Assembly: GCF_921293875.1 (NCBI RefSeq)
Contig: NZ_CAKLDI010000001.1
Location: 1,923,915 to 1,987,914, forward strand
Direction of reading: 5' to 3'
DNA: 64,000 nucleotides
Source of the DNA: Vibrio stylophorae
Lineage (GTDB): Bacteria > Pseudomonadota > Gammaproteobacteria > Enterobacterales > Vibrionaceae
The translations under genes were made by a program, and so were the position numbers. The notes under the pieces were generated by a model that was given only the letters and a program-made list of their open reading frames with translations, did not search any database and had not been told where the DNA came from. Of the stretch, positions 56,841-64,000 are shown piece by piece. The stretch's first letter is position 1, and each line of letters begins with the position of its first letter.

Positions 56841-57385
56841 GTGTCACTCCTTACAACACTGAATGAATATATTTTTGGACGAACTTTGGTCACCAAATAT
56901 CAATTTAAGGCCGCTTGAAAAATTGCGTATATATTAAATTGGGATGGTTCTTTGCGTCATCTGAATTTAATTTTTATCGGCTAGTAATTGTGCAGAATAT
57001 TGATCCAATCAAACACCGATTTACTATCACAAAATGGTGATATAAGCGCGATTTCGAGGTCAAGTTCAACATCGCGACTAACCCCATATCCGTATTGACT
57101 GAATGTGACATGCCCCACACATCGCAGGTAGCATCACATCCGCCTTATCATTGGTGTGTGCTATTTGATTGAGCAATCCATCTTGCTCAGCAAGCGCCAT
57201 CGTTCCCTTTTGTGAAATAAATCGAGATTGATCAATTTAAATTGCACCTTGGAAACATCGCTTACGCAATTGGTCACAAAACTAACACGCAAAAAGTGAA
57301 CGCATTTAATCACTTTACTTGATGATAAAAAAGCAAAATAATACTTTTGAATTCGCTTCTCATATACCCATTGATAAGGATCACC
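56841..57385. promoter_or_regulatory. Divergent regulatory region of the aryl-polyene cluster
   Basis: A 545-base AT-rich region with no convincing gene. It contains two overlapping palindromes, ATTGATCAAT (57227-57236) and CAATTTAAATTG (57233-57244), about 145 bases before the first operon ATG, and several A/T tracts. It presumably carries both promoters of the divergent units. Confidence 0.4.
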
Positions 57386-58132
57386 ATGGCCGTCACGCTT
57401 AATTCGCTTAGCTGCAATATCCTTGCATGGCATGCACTTGCCCCTGGCTATAACAATCAACAGCAGTGGCAGGCTTGGGCGCAGCAGCCTTCGCTCACCC
57501 TTGAGTCAGGTGATATTCCTAAATTTGATGCCATTCCAATGATGATGCGTCGTCGTATGAGCCTGAATAGTAAAATGGCCGTACAAGCAGCGCTGACCTT
57601 GTGCCAAGATGATGCGTGCCAAGTGGATTCAGTGATTTTCACCTCTCGCCATGGCGAACTTGGCCGCACCATGGAAACCATTGTTGACCTCAACCAAGGC
57701 GAAGAAGCCTCGCCCATGGCTTTTTCACAGTCAGTGCATAACACAGCTGCGGGTCTATTTACCATTGCCAGCAAACGCAAAGTGCCGGCGATCTCTCTGG
57801 CCTCTGGCAACAATAGCTTTGCCGCAGGCTGGGTTGAGGCTTGCATGTATCTTAAGCTCAATCCCACCCATCGCGTCTTGCTGGTCGATTTTGATCAGCC
57901 ACTGCCAGACTATTTTGCTCAGTTTCAAACCACAGAGCACCCGGGTTATGCCGTGGCACTTTTGCTTGAAGCAGGCAATCAAATTAGCCTGAGCAGTCAG
58001 CGTTTGATTGAAGCAGGCGATACTGCGACGTGTCCCATGGCTTTGTCATTTTTGCATGGTTATCTCAGTGAGATGACACAGTGGCAGCAAATCAATCAAC
58101 AACAAGTGTGGCACTGGCAACAAGATGCATAA
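57386..58132 (+). CDS. Beta-ketoacyl synthase-like chain-length factor
   Basis: A 248-residue half-size ketosynthase-like protein (ketoacyl-synthase 2 family), corresponding to ApeC in aryl-polyene clusters. The region QSVHNTAAGLFTIA (115-128) is the family hallmark; the active-site Cys of true ketosynthases is absent. It pairs with a full ketosynthase, expected beyond the right edge, to form the heterodimer that extends the polyene. AAGGA precedes ATG 57386; the longer frame lacks a site. It overlaps the next gene by eight bases. Confidence 0.88.
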   Translation: MAVTLNSLSCNILAWHALAPGYNNQQQWQAWAQQPSLTLESGDIPKFDAIPMMMRRRMSLNSKMAVQAALTLCQDDACQVDSVIFTSRHGELGRTMETIVDLNQGEEASPMAFSQSVHNTAAGLFTIASKRKVPAISLASGNNSFAAGWVEACMYLKLNPTHRVLLVDFDQPLPDYFAQFQTTEHPGYAVALLLEAGNQISLSSQRLIEAGDTATCPMALSFLHGYLSEMTQWQQINQQQVWHWQQDA

Positions 58133-58898
58133 ACTGATTCGCGGCCTCGACAAATTATGGCGTATTGTCGGCACCGGCATCAGTTTTACGATGTTTGGCC
58201 TTGGCGCATTACTGCTGACCTTTTTTATCTTCCCGCTGCTCACCTGTCGCCTACGCGACCCGATGGCACGCGAAGTGAAAGTGCAACAAATTATCAGCCG
58301 CGCCTTTCGCTTTTTTATTGGTTTTATGCGCACCTTTCATGTCATTGATTGCACCATTGAAGGTGAAGCAACCCTAGCGCAGGATAAAGGTTGTTTGGTC
58401 ATCGCCAATCACCCGAGCTTAATTGACTATGTGATGCTCGCCTCGGTCATGCCGCAGTGTGATTGCATCGTCAAAGCGGCGATTTGGCACAACCCTTTTA
58501 TCCGCGGCATTGTCCGCGCCGCAGGTTATATTCCCAATATTTCACCGGAAGACCTGCTGAAACGCTGTGAACAGCGATTGGCCTTGGGCCATCGCATTTT
58601 GATTTTTCCTGAAGGGACACGAACCACGCCGGGTGAAGCCATGACGCTACAACGCGGCGCTGCGCAAATTGCGGCACGCACCGGTTGTGATATGCGGGTG
58701 GTCCATATCACCTGTCGCCCTTCATCACTCACCAAACAAGAAAAATGGTATCAGGTGCCTGAGACCATTTCGCTGTTTCATGTTGTGGTGCAAGAGAAGA
58801 TTTCGGTTGCGCCCTTTCTTGCCGATGCACCAAGCGAGGCTGCGGCGGCGCGACGAATTAATCGTCATTTAATGACAGCCCTGTTACCCAAACACTAA
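58125..58898 (+). CDS. Lysophospholipid-type (PlsC-like) acyltransferase
   Basis: A 257-residue acyltransferase with one N-terminal membrane helix (about 17-40), catalytic NHPSLID (95-101; His96, Asp101) and the FPEGTRT motif (161-167). In aryl-polyene clusters such enzymes are proposed to attach the polyene to a lipid or glycan anchor. The start overlaps the upstream stop, so translation is coupled. Confidence 0.9.
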   Translation: MHKLIRGLDKLWRIVGTGISFTMFGLGALLLTFFIFPLLTCRLRDPMAREVKVQQIISRAFRFFIGFMRTFHVIDCTIEGEATLAQDKGCLVIANHPSLIDYVMLASVMPQCDCIVKAAIWHNPFIRGIVRAAGYIPNISPEDLLKRCEQRLALGHRILIFPEGTRTTPGEAMTLQRGAAQIAARTGCDMRVVHITCRPSSLTKQEKWYQVPETISLFHVVVQEKISVAPFLADAPSEAAAARRINRHLMTALLPKH

Positions 58899-58915
58899 GT
58901 ACGCACGAGGATATT

Positions 58916-59173
58916 ATGGAAACATTGCATCAAGAGCTGAAAGAACTCATCATTGACTCCCTCAACCTTGAGGATATCGATGCCGCAGATATCGAAACCG
59001 ATGCCCCACTTTTTGGTGATGGCCTTGGTTTGGATTCAATCGATGCCCTTGAGCTTGGCCTATCTGTGAAAAAGCGTTACGGCGTGAGCCTTGATCCTGA
59101 AGACAAAGAGACCCGTACTCACTTTGCTTCAGTAGCCAACCTCGCCAGCTTTATTCAAGCCAATCAAGCATAA
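58916..59173 (+). CDS. Acyl carrier protein, first of pair
   Basis: An 85-residue acidic four-helix carrier. The phosphopantetheine serine is Ser41 in LGLDSIDALEL. It carries the growing aryl polyene; corresponds to ApeE by order. Spacing to the neighbours is 17-18 bases, with GAGG before the ATG. Confidence 0.93.
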   Translation: METLHQELKELIIDSLNLEDIDAADIETDAPLFGDGLGLDSIDALELGLSVKKRYGVSLDPEDKETRTHFASVANLASFIQANQA

Positions 59174-59191
59174 TCGGAGACCTGTTGTAAC

Positions 59192-59440
59192 ATGACTCGT
59201 AGTGAAGTATTTGGGCAAGTTCGCGATCTTCTCGTTGAGCTATTTGAGCTAGATAGCGATGAGATTCAGGGTTCAAGCACCCTTTATGAAGATCTCGAAC
59301 TTGATAGTATCGATGCAGTGGATCTGGTCGTTCGCCTCCAAAATATTACGAACAAAAAGTTCAGCCCTGAAGATTTTAAATCCGTTCGCACCGTCGATGA
59401 CGTTGTTGATGCGGTGATGACACTACTTCAGGACGCCTAA
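59192..59440 (+). CDS. Acyl carrier protein, second of pair
   Basis: An 82-residue acidic carrier protein with phosphopantetheine Ser39 in LELDSIDAVDL. Corresponds to ApeF by order; the two carriers probably serve different steps. Its stop overlaps the next start by one base (TAATG). Confidence 0.93.
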   Translation: MTRSEVFGQVRDLLVELFELDSDEIQGSSTLYEDLELDSIDAVDLVVRLQNITNKKFSPEDFKSVRTVDDVVDAVMTLLQDA

Positions 59441-59997
59441 TGCGCTGGTTGACCGCCGTCTCAGCAGGCGCATTGCTGATTTATCCCTTTGCCGTTTATT
59501 TTGGGTTAAGTCACTTTGGCTTTACGACGGTGGCACTATTGCTCGGTGGCCTTTTTGTCATTCGACTCCTCGGTGCTGTTCAAGGGCAGCGAAATGCGCT
59601 GACCAATCTCGCAGGTTTTACCGGTGCGATTGGTCTTGGTTTATGCATTCTCGCTGCACTCTTTAAGCAACACGCATGGTTTCAATTTTATCCAGTCGCG
59701 GTCAGCGCACTGATGCTTTGCGTCTTTGCTTATAGTCTCTCCACACCCCAGCCGATCATTGAACGCTTGGCACGTTTACGCGAGCCTGAACTTGATCCGC
59801 AAGGTGTGCGCTATACCCGCACCGTCACCAAAGTCTGGTGTGGTTTCTTTGTGATCAATGGCAGCATCGCCTTGGCCACTTGTTTCGCGCCGTTAGCCTA
59901 TTGGACGTTGTATAACGGCTTATTGAGTTACCTGCTAGCAGGCTCTCTGTTCGTAGGTGAATGGTTCGTTCGAGCAAGGATACGAAAACAGCCATGA
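59440..59997 (+). CDS. COG4648-type membrane protein of the aryl-polyene cluster
   Basis: A 185-residue inner-membrane protein with about six short helices, of the kind found between the carriers and the ligase in aryl-polyene clusters (ApeG position). The function is unknown; a role in membrane tethering of the synthase or product transfer is inference. Overlaps the next gene by four bases. Confidence 0.85.
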   Translation: MRWLTAVSAGALLIYPFAVYFGLSHFGFTTVALLLGGLFVIRLLGAVQGQRNALTNLAGFTGAIGLGLCILAALFKQHAWFQFYPVAVSALMLCVFAYSLSTPQPIIERLARLREPELDPQGVRYTRTVTKVWCGFFVINGSIALATCFAPLAYWTLYNGLLSYLLAGSLFVGEWFVRARIRKQP

Positions 59998-61391
59998 CAA
60001 CATCTTTAAGTCATCTTCTAAACGCCGCTCGCCCGGCGCACCAGCTCGTGGCTTTTGGCCCCGCTGGCGATAAAACCTGGCAGCAATTTCGCACCGATGT
60101 GGCCACCTTGTCGCATCAACTGCAAGCCGAGCGCAGCAAACGCTGGGCACTGTGCTGCCAAGATAGCTATTTCTTTGCCGTGGCTTTTTGCGCTGCGGCA
60201 CATGCGGATAAATCACTGCTATTACCCGGCAATCAGCAGCCTGAAGCGCTGCAAAGCCTGAGTGAACATATCGATGGCATCCTCACGGATCAAAGCATCA
60301 ATCTTGAGCATGCGATGCAGCTGCGTCTACCTGAAGCGCTCGAGCATGATGTGATGCCCCAGTGCTGGTTTGCCGACCTCGATTTAGCCGCCCTGACCCT
60401 CACTTTATTTACCTCTGGCTCCAGTGGTTATCCCAAAGCCATTAGTAAACACTTTACCCATCTTGATGCGGAAGTGAGCGTGCTTGAAACCCTGTGGGGG
60501 GACGACACGATTTTAGAAGTGGAGAGTACCGTCTCCCATCAACATATTTATGGCTTGCTATTTCGCTTACTGTGGCCACTTTGCACGGGTCGCGCCTTTG
60601 CGCGTGAAAATCTGGTATTTCCTGAACAGGTAATTGCCCACAGCCATCACAGCCGGGTGCTGATCAGCAGTCCTGCGCTGCTCAAACGCCTGCAGCATGA
60701 AAGTGCGCCCGCGGCCAATCCTTATCGTGCGGTGTTTTCATCGGGTGGCCCACTGAGCCCAGATGGCGCTAAAGCCAGCCTTGACTATTTGCAACAGCTT
60801 CCCCATGAGGTCTTTGGCTCCACGGAAACCGGTGGCATTGCCCATCGCCAGCAATTTTCAACGACCACACCATGGCAATTGATGCCCGGCATTGAAGGCA
60901 AACAAAACGAGCTTGGCTGCTTAATGATTCTCTCGCCTTTTGTCGGCAACGAGTGGTATCACACCGATGATCTGATTGAGCTGAGCGGCGACACATTCCT
61001 GCTCAAAGGCCGTGCCGATCGGGTGGTGAAAATTGAAGAGAAACGCGTCTCGCTCAGCGAAATCGAGCAGCATTTAGAGCGCAATCCATGGATTGATGAC
61101 GCGGCCGTCGCGCCCACTCAAGGGCAAGGCAATCGCACCTACCTTGGCGCTGTGGTCACACTCACCGCTGAAGGCCAACACTTTTTAACCGGCCACAGTA
61201 AAGGCAAATTGTGGATTGAGCTGCGCCAATATTTGAAAAAATGGTTAGAGCCCGTGGCAATCCCAAGACGCATTTTGATCGTCGCGCAACTGCCGATCAA
61301 TGCCCAAGGGAAAAGGCAACATCACCAAATTAAAGCCTTATTAGAACAACATCATGAACAACCTCAGGAGCAACTTGTCGATGAAGCGTAA
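59994..61391 (+). CDS. AMP-forming acyl/aryl-ACP or CoA ligase
   Basis: A 465-residue adenylating enzyme. The ATP loop is FTSGSSGYPKAISK (about 137-150), the SSGGPLSPDGAK region lies mid-protein, FGSTETGG is motif A5 (about 273-280), and the hinge Asp lies in YHTDDLIEL with LKGRADRVVKIEEKRVS (about 340-356). It corresponds to ApeH, which activates the aryl acid starter. The ATG at 59994 overlaps the upstream stop (ATGA); the frame also opens eleven codons earlier. Confidence 0.92.
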   Translation: MTTSLSHLLNAARPAHQLVAFGPAGDKTWQQFRTDVATLSHQLQAERSKRWALCCQDSYFFAVAFCAAAHADKSLLLPGNQQPEALQSLSEHIDGILTDQSINLEHAMQLRLPEALEHDVMPQCWFADLDLAALTLTLFTSGSSGYPKAISKHFTHLDAEVSVLETLWGDDTILEVESTVSHQHIYGLLFRLLWPLCTGRAFARENLVFPEQVIAHSHHSRVLISSPALLKRLQHESAPAANPYRAVFSSGGPLSPDGAKASLDYLQQLPHEVFGSTETGGIAHRQQFSTTTPWQLMPGIEGKQNELGCLMILSPFVGNEWYHTDDLIELSGDTFLLKGRADRVVKIEEKRVSLSEIEQHLERNPWIDDAAVAPTQGQGNRTYLGAVVTLTAEGQHFLTGHSKGKLWIELRQYLKKWLEPVAIPRRILIVAQLPINAQGKRQHHQIKALLEQHHEQPQEQLVDEA

Positions 61392-61737
61392 GCCAAGCAT
61401 CCTAGGTCAAGAGCAAATGGATAACGGCGTTGAATTAACGCTCAACATTGATGCTGATATCGCAGATTTTCAGGGCCATTTTGAACAGTTTGCCCTGCTG
61501 CCTGGCGTCACACAAACCGATTGGGCGATCCAGTACAGCCGAGCACTATTGCCGGTTCAGGGGGATTTTCTCGCCCTTGAGGCGCTGAAATTTCAAGAGC
61601 CAATGCGCCCAAATATGACCGTCAAACTCGCCCTGAAATGGGATGCCAGCAAACGAAAAGTGAGCTTTCAGTACCAATCAGAAAAAAGTGTGCACGCCTC
61701 AGGACGTATCGCTTTTTCTAGTACCATCCCCACCTAA
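61381..61737 (+). CDS. Hotdog-fold 3-hydroxyacyl-ACP dehydratase (ApeI-like)
   Basis: A 118-residue single-hotdog protein. The catalytic His33 lies in QGHFEQFALLPGV and the residue at the FabZ Glu position is Asp47 (QTDWAIQ), as in FabA. ApeI-type dehydratases introduce the double bonds of the polyene with the partner ApeP. ATG 61381 has AGGAG ten bases upstream and overlaps the ligase's end. Confidence 0.87.
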   Translation: MKRKPSILGQEQMDNGVELTLNIDADIADFQGHFEQFALLPGVTQTDWAIQYSRALLPVQGDFLALEALKFQEPMRPNMTVKLALKWDASKRKVSFQYQSEKSVHASGRIAFSSTIPT

Positions 61738-61746
61738 GGAACGGTT

Positions 61747-63498
61747 GTGTTTCACCCCTGTTTTTTAATTCCATGTTACAACCATGGCAAAACACTAGCG
61801 CCACTGCTTGAGCAGTTGGCGCCTTTTGGCCATTCCGTGATGATCGTTGACGATGGCAGCGATCTGGCCACTCAGCAATATATCGATGCTCTTGCCAATC
61901 TGCCTCGCGTGCAAATTCTGCGTTTACCATACAACCAAGGTAAAGGCGGCGCCGTTATCGCCGGAATGCGCGCATTGGCCGAGCAAGGCTTTAGTCATGC
62001 CATTCAAATTGATGCCGATGGTCAGCATAATTTGGCCGACCTACCTGCCCTGCTCAGCGCCAGCGAGCAAGCGCCGCAAGCGCTCATATCAGGCAAACCC
62101 ATTTATGACCAAAGTGTGCCCAAGGCGCGCCTTTACGGGCGTTATGTCACCCATGTCTGGGTCTGGATTGAAACCTTGGGGCTACATATTAAAGACAGTA
62201 TGTGCGGCTTTCGCAGTTATCCGCTCAATGCATGTATAGCGGTGCTCAATCAGCGCAGCATTGGTCAGCGTATGGACTTTGATACCGAGCTGATGGTGCG
62301 TCTCGATTGGCTCAATGTGCCCGTACGCTTTATTGATACCCGAGTTCATTACCCGCAAGATGGTTTGTCTCACTTTGATGCGCTGCGCGATAACTTGCGT
62401 ATTAGCTGGATGCACACGAAATTGTGCTGCGGCATGTTGATTCGCGCGCCGCGCCTGATTGCCAGACATTTTCGCACGCCCAGCATTCGCTTACCGAAGC
62501 CAAGCCCTGCGCCACAGCAGCCACAGCCCCCGCAACCACAGAGCACACAATCTCAAGCCACAGCGCAGCATTGGTCTGCCAAAAAAGAGAAAGGCAGCAT
62601 CGCAGCGATGAAACTGTTGCTGTGGGTTTATCGTGTATTTGGTCGCGGATTATTTCGCGCCGTGCTCTATCCGGTCATTGGTTACTATCGACTGAGCGCG
62701 CGATCGGCGCGTGAAGCATCACAAGATTACCTCAATCGATTACATCGGTTTAACCAAAGTGAAACAGATCGAAATAAACAAAAATTAACCACTTTTCGTC
62801 ATCTTTTCAGCTACGGCGAAACAATGCTCGATAAATTGGCAGCTTGGGATGGTCAAATTGGTGAAAATGCACTGAAAATCCACGGATTAGAGCATTATAC
62901 CCACCTCGCAGAAGCCAATCAGGGCATTGTTCTGCTCGGGGCTCACCATGGTAATTTAGAATTGTGTCGGGCCTTGAGTCACATTCATCCCGGCTTACGA
63001 ATCAATGCCTTGGTCTTTAGTGAGCACGCTCAGAAATTTAATGAGGTGATCACCTCAGTGAATCCAGATGCAGCGCTGAATCTGATTTCAGTCAATCATG
63101 TGGGACCTGAACTGGCCATGGCCTTGGAAGACAAAATTAAGCAAGGCGAATGGGTGGTGATCATGGCTGATCGCACCTCGACCACCAATGAAAGTCGGGT
63201 CATCTGGTCTGAATTTTTAGGTCAAGTCGCGCCCTTTCCACAGGGGCCATTTATCCTTGCCAGTTTGCTCAAATGCCCTGTGTATACCTTATTTGGGCTG
63301 CGTCAAGAGCAAGGCCGTGGATTTGATATCTACTTTGATCCACTGTTTGAATCGCTTGCGCTACCAAGGGCAACACGTCAAGCCGCGTTACAACAAGCGG
63401 TGGATGCATACGCCACGCGGTTGCAACACTACGTCCTAAAGGCGCCGTTGCAGTGGTTTAACTTTTTTAAATTTTGGCAATTAACAGAAAGGAAATAA
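61747..63498 (+). CDS. Glycosyltransferase 2 - lipid A-type acyltransferase fusion
   Basis: 583 residues in two domains. The first (1 to about 245) is a GT-A fold glycosyltransferase of family 2: VDDGSD (34-39), DADGQ (89-93), and FDTELMVR near 178. A Pro/Gln-rich linker (about 250-275) follows. The second (about 285-583) is an LpxL/HtrB-like acyltransferase with HHGNLE (His400, Glu405; the HX4E motif) and IMADRTSTTNESR near 474. In such clusters it probably links the polyene to a sugar-lipid anchor. The start is GTG with AAGGAA five bases upstream, ten bases after the dehydratase. Confidence 0.9.
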   Translation: MFHPCFLIPCYNHGKTLAPLLEQLAPFGHSVMIVDDGSDLATQQYIDALANLPRVQILRLPYNQGKGGAVIAGMRALAEQGFSHAIQIDADGQHNLADLPALLSASEQAPQALISGKPIYDQSVPKARLYGRYVTHVWVWIETLGLHIKDSMCGFRSYPLNACIAVLNQRSIGQRMDFDTELMVRLDWLNVPVRFIDTRVHYPQDGLSHFDALRDNLRISWMHTKLCCGMLIRAPRLIARHFRTPSIRLPKPSPAPQQPQPPQPQSTQSQATAQHWSAKKEKGSIAAMKLLLWVYRVFGRGLFRAVLYPVIGYYRLSARSAREASQDYLNRLHRFNQSETDRNKQKLTTFRHLFSYGETMLDKLAAWDGQIGENALKIHGLEHYTHLAEANQGIVLLGAHHGNLELCRALSHIHPGLRINALVFSEHAQKFNEVITSVNPDAALNLISVNHVGPELAMALEDKIKQGEWVVIMADRTSTTNESRVIWSEFLGQVAPFPQGPFILASLLKCPVYTLFGLRQEQGRGFDIYFDPLFESLALPRATRQAALQQAVDAYATRLQHYVLKAPLQWFNFFKFWQLTERK

Positions 63499-63501
63499 TC
63501 C

Positions 63502-64000
63502 ATGAGCAGTTCTCAACATGCCCCGGTTATTTTTGGGAAACAACGCCTGACAATCGAAGATGTAGTAGAGATTGCCAAAGGTCAACGAAAAGCACAGCTA
63601 AACGACAGCAGTGAGTTTCAAAATAAAATTAACCGTGGTGTTGCGTTTCTTGAGACCCTATTGGACAAAGAAGGCGTCATTTATGGTGTAACCACTGGCT
63701 ATGGTGACTCCTGTACCGTTGCGATCCCAACCAGCCAAGTGCACGATTTACCCCTACACCTCACCCGTTTCCACGGTTGTGGTCTAGGCAATAACCTCAC
63801 TGAAGAGCAAAGCTTAGCTGTATTAGCAACGCGTCTTTGCTCGCTCTCACAGGGTATGTCAGGTGTAACTCCTGAGCTATTAAACCAGCTCGTCACCTTA
63901 ATTAATGAAGGCATTGCGCCGCGTATTCCTGAAGAAGGCTCTGTGGGTGCTAGTGGCGATTTAACCCCACTGTCTTACGTAGCTGCCGCGCTGATTGGTG
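63502..64000 (+). CDS. Aromatic amino acid ammonia-lyase (HAL/PAL/TAL family), cut by the right edge
   Basis: The first 166 residues of an MIO-dependent lyase. Seen: catalytic Tyr in YGVTTGYGDS (about 61-70), the MIO-forming triad Ala-Ser-Gly in VGASGDLTPLSY (about 149-160), and the substrate-selectivity segment LPLHLTRFHGCGLG (about 83-96). In aryl-polyene clusters the enzyme deaminates Tyr or Phe-type precursors to supply the aryl starter. AAAGGAAAT lies seven bases before ATG 63502. It follows the fusion gene by three bases. The rest of the gene is outside the window. Confidence 0.93.
   Translation, partial: MSSSQHAPVIFGKQRLTIEDVVEIAKGQRKAQLNDSSEFQNKINRGVAFLETLLDKEGVIYGVTTGYGDSCTVAIPTSQVHDLPLHLTRFHGCGLGNNLTEEQSLAVLATRLCSLSQGMSGVTPELLNQLVTLINEGIAPRIPEEGSVGASGDLTPLSYVAAALIG

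Noticed and set aside
57161-57460. 99-residue minus-strand frame in the polyene promoter region
   Set aside because: No ribosome-binding site, atypical composition, and it overlaps the start of the chain-length-factor gene.

Overview
The window looks like chromosomal DNA of a marine gammaproteobacterium of the Vibrionaceae. GC content is moderate. Many genes match enterobacterial/Vibrio families closely (YcaO, PflB, PflA, YfbU, YfcL, RlmA, TesB, Exo III, Grx2). The gene mix is Vibrio-like: a secreted GH18 chitinase, a lone HMG-CoA reductase, a DUF3360 membrane protein, a Tad pilus locus, a tRNA-Tyr array and an aryl-polyene cluster. The genus cannot be fixed from this sequence alone. No phage, insertion sequence, CRISPR array or plasmid origin was seen. 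Most genes are intact and followed by clear intrinsic terminators.

Layout. 1-12 kb: 3' end of fumC, a CHR-family transporter, a lipoprotein with ten RCC1-like repeats, HMG-CoA reductase, a chitinase with two C-terminal chitin-binding modules, a BCCT transporter, a flavin reductase and two small unknown genes. 12-25.4 kb: an AraC-type regulator divergent from a complete Tad (Flp pilus) operon (flp, prepilin peptidase, an extra AAA+ ATPase, rcpC, rcpA, a lipoprotein, tadG/E/F-like minor pilins, tadZ, tadA, tadB, tadC, tadD). 25.5-31.3 kb: small unknown genes, then the ffs-ybaZ-ybaY-tesB neighbourhood known from E. coli, an Lrp/AsnC regulator and queC. 31.4-35.6 kb: an RND efflux permease with its periplasmic adaptor. 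35.8-36.4 kb: four tandem tRNA-Tyr genes with a promoter and a terminator. 36.6-39.9 kb: a response regulator without a recognisable output domain, xthA and grxB.

39.9-52.3 kb is a formate and anaerobic-metabolism island: ycaO, a DUF3360 membrane protein preceded by an FNR-like box, pflB, a candidate small RNA, pflA, a LysR regulator, a FocA-type formate channel fused to two CBS domains, and formate-tetrahydrofolate ligase. It could make formate from pyruvate, move it across the membrane and feed it into one-carbon metabolism. 52.5-55.6 kb holds yfbU, rlmA, a BASS-family transporter and yfcL.

55.8 kb to the right edge is the first half of an aryl-polyene type II polyketide cluster: a divergent methyltransferase, then a chain-length-factor-like ketosynthase, an acyltransferase, two acyl carrier proteins, a small membrane protein, an adenylating ligase, a dehydratase, a glycosyltransferase-acyltransferase fusion and the start of an aromatic amino acid ammonia-lyase. 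The remaining ketosynthase, ketoreductase and export genes should lie beyond base 64000.

The observations most worth following up are the FocA-CBS fusion with a strong internal start signal and out-of-frame tandem stops at the domain junction, the candidate C-rich small RNA between pflB and pflA, the extra winged-helix/AAA+ ATPase in the Tad operon with an AraC-style direct repeat upstream, and the DUF3360 transporter in the place where enterobacteria carry focA.
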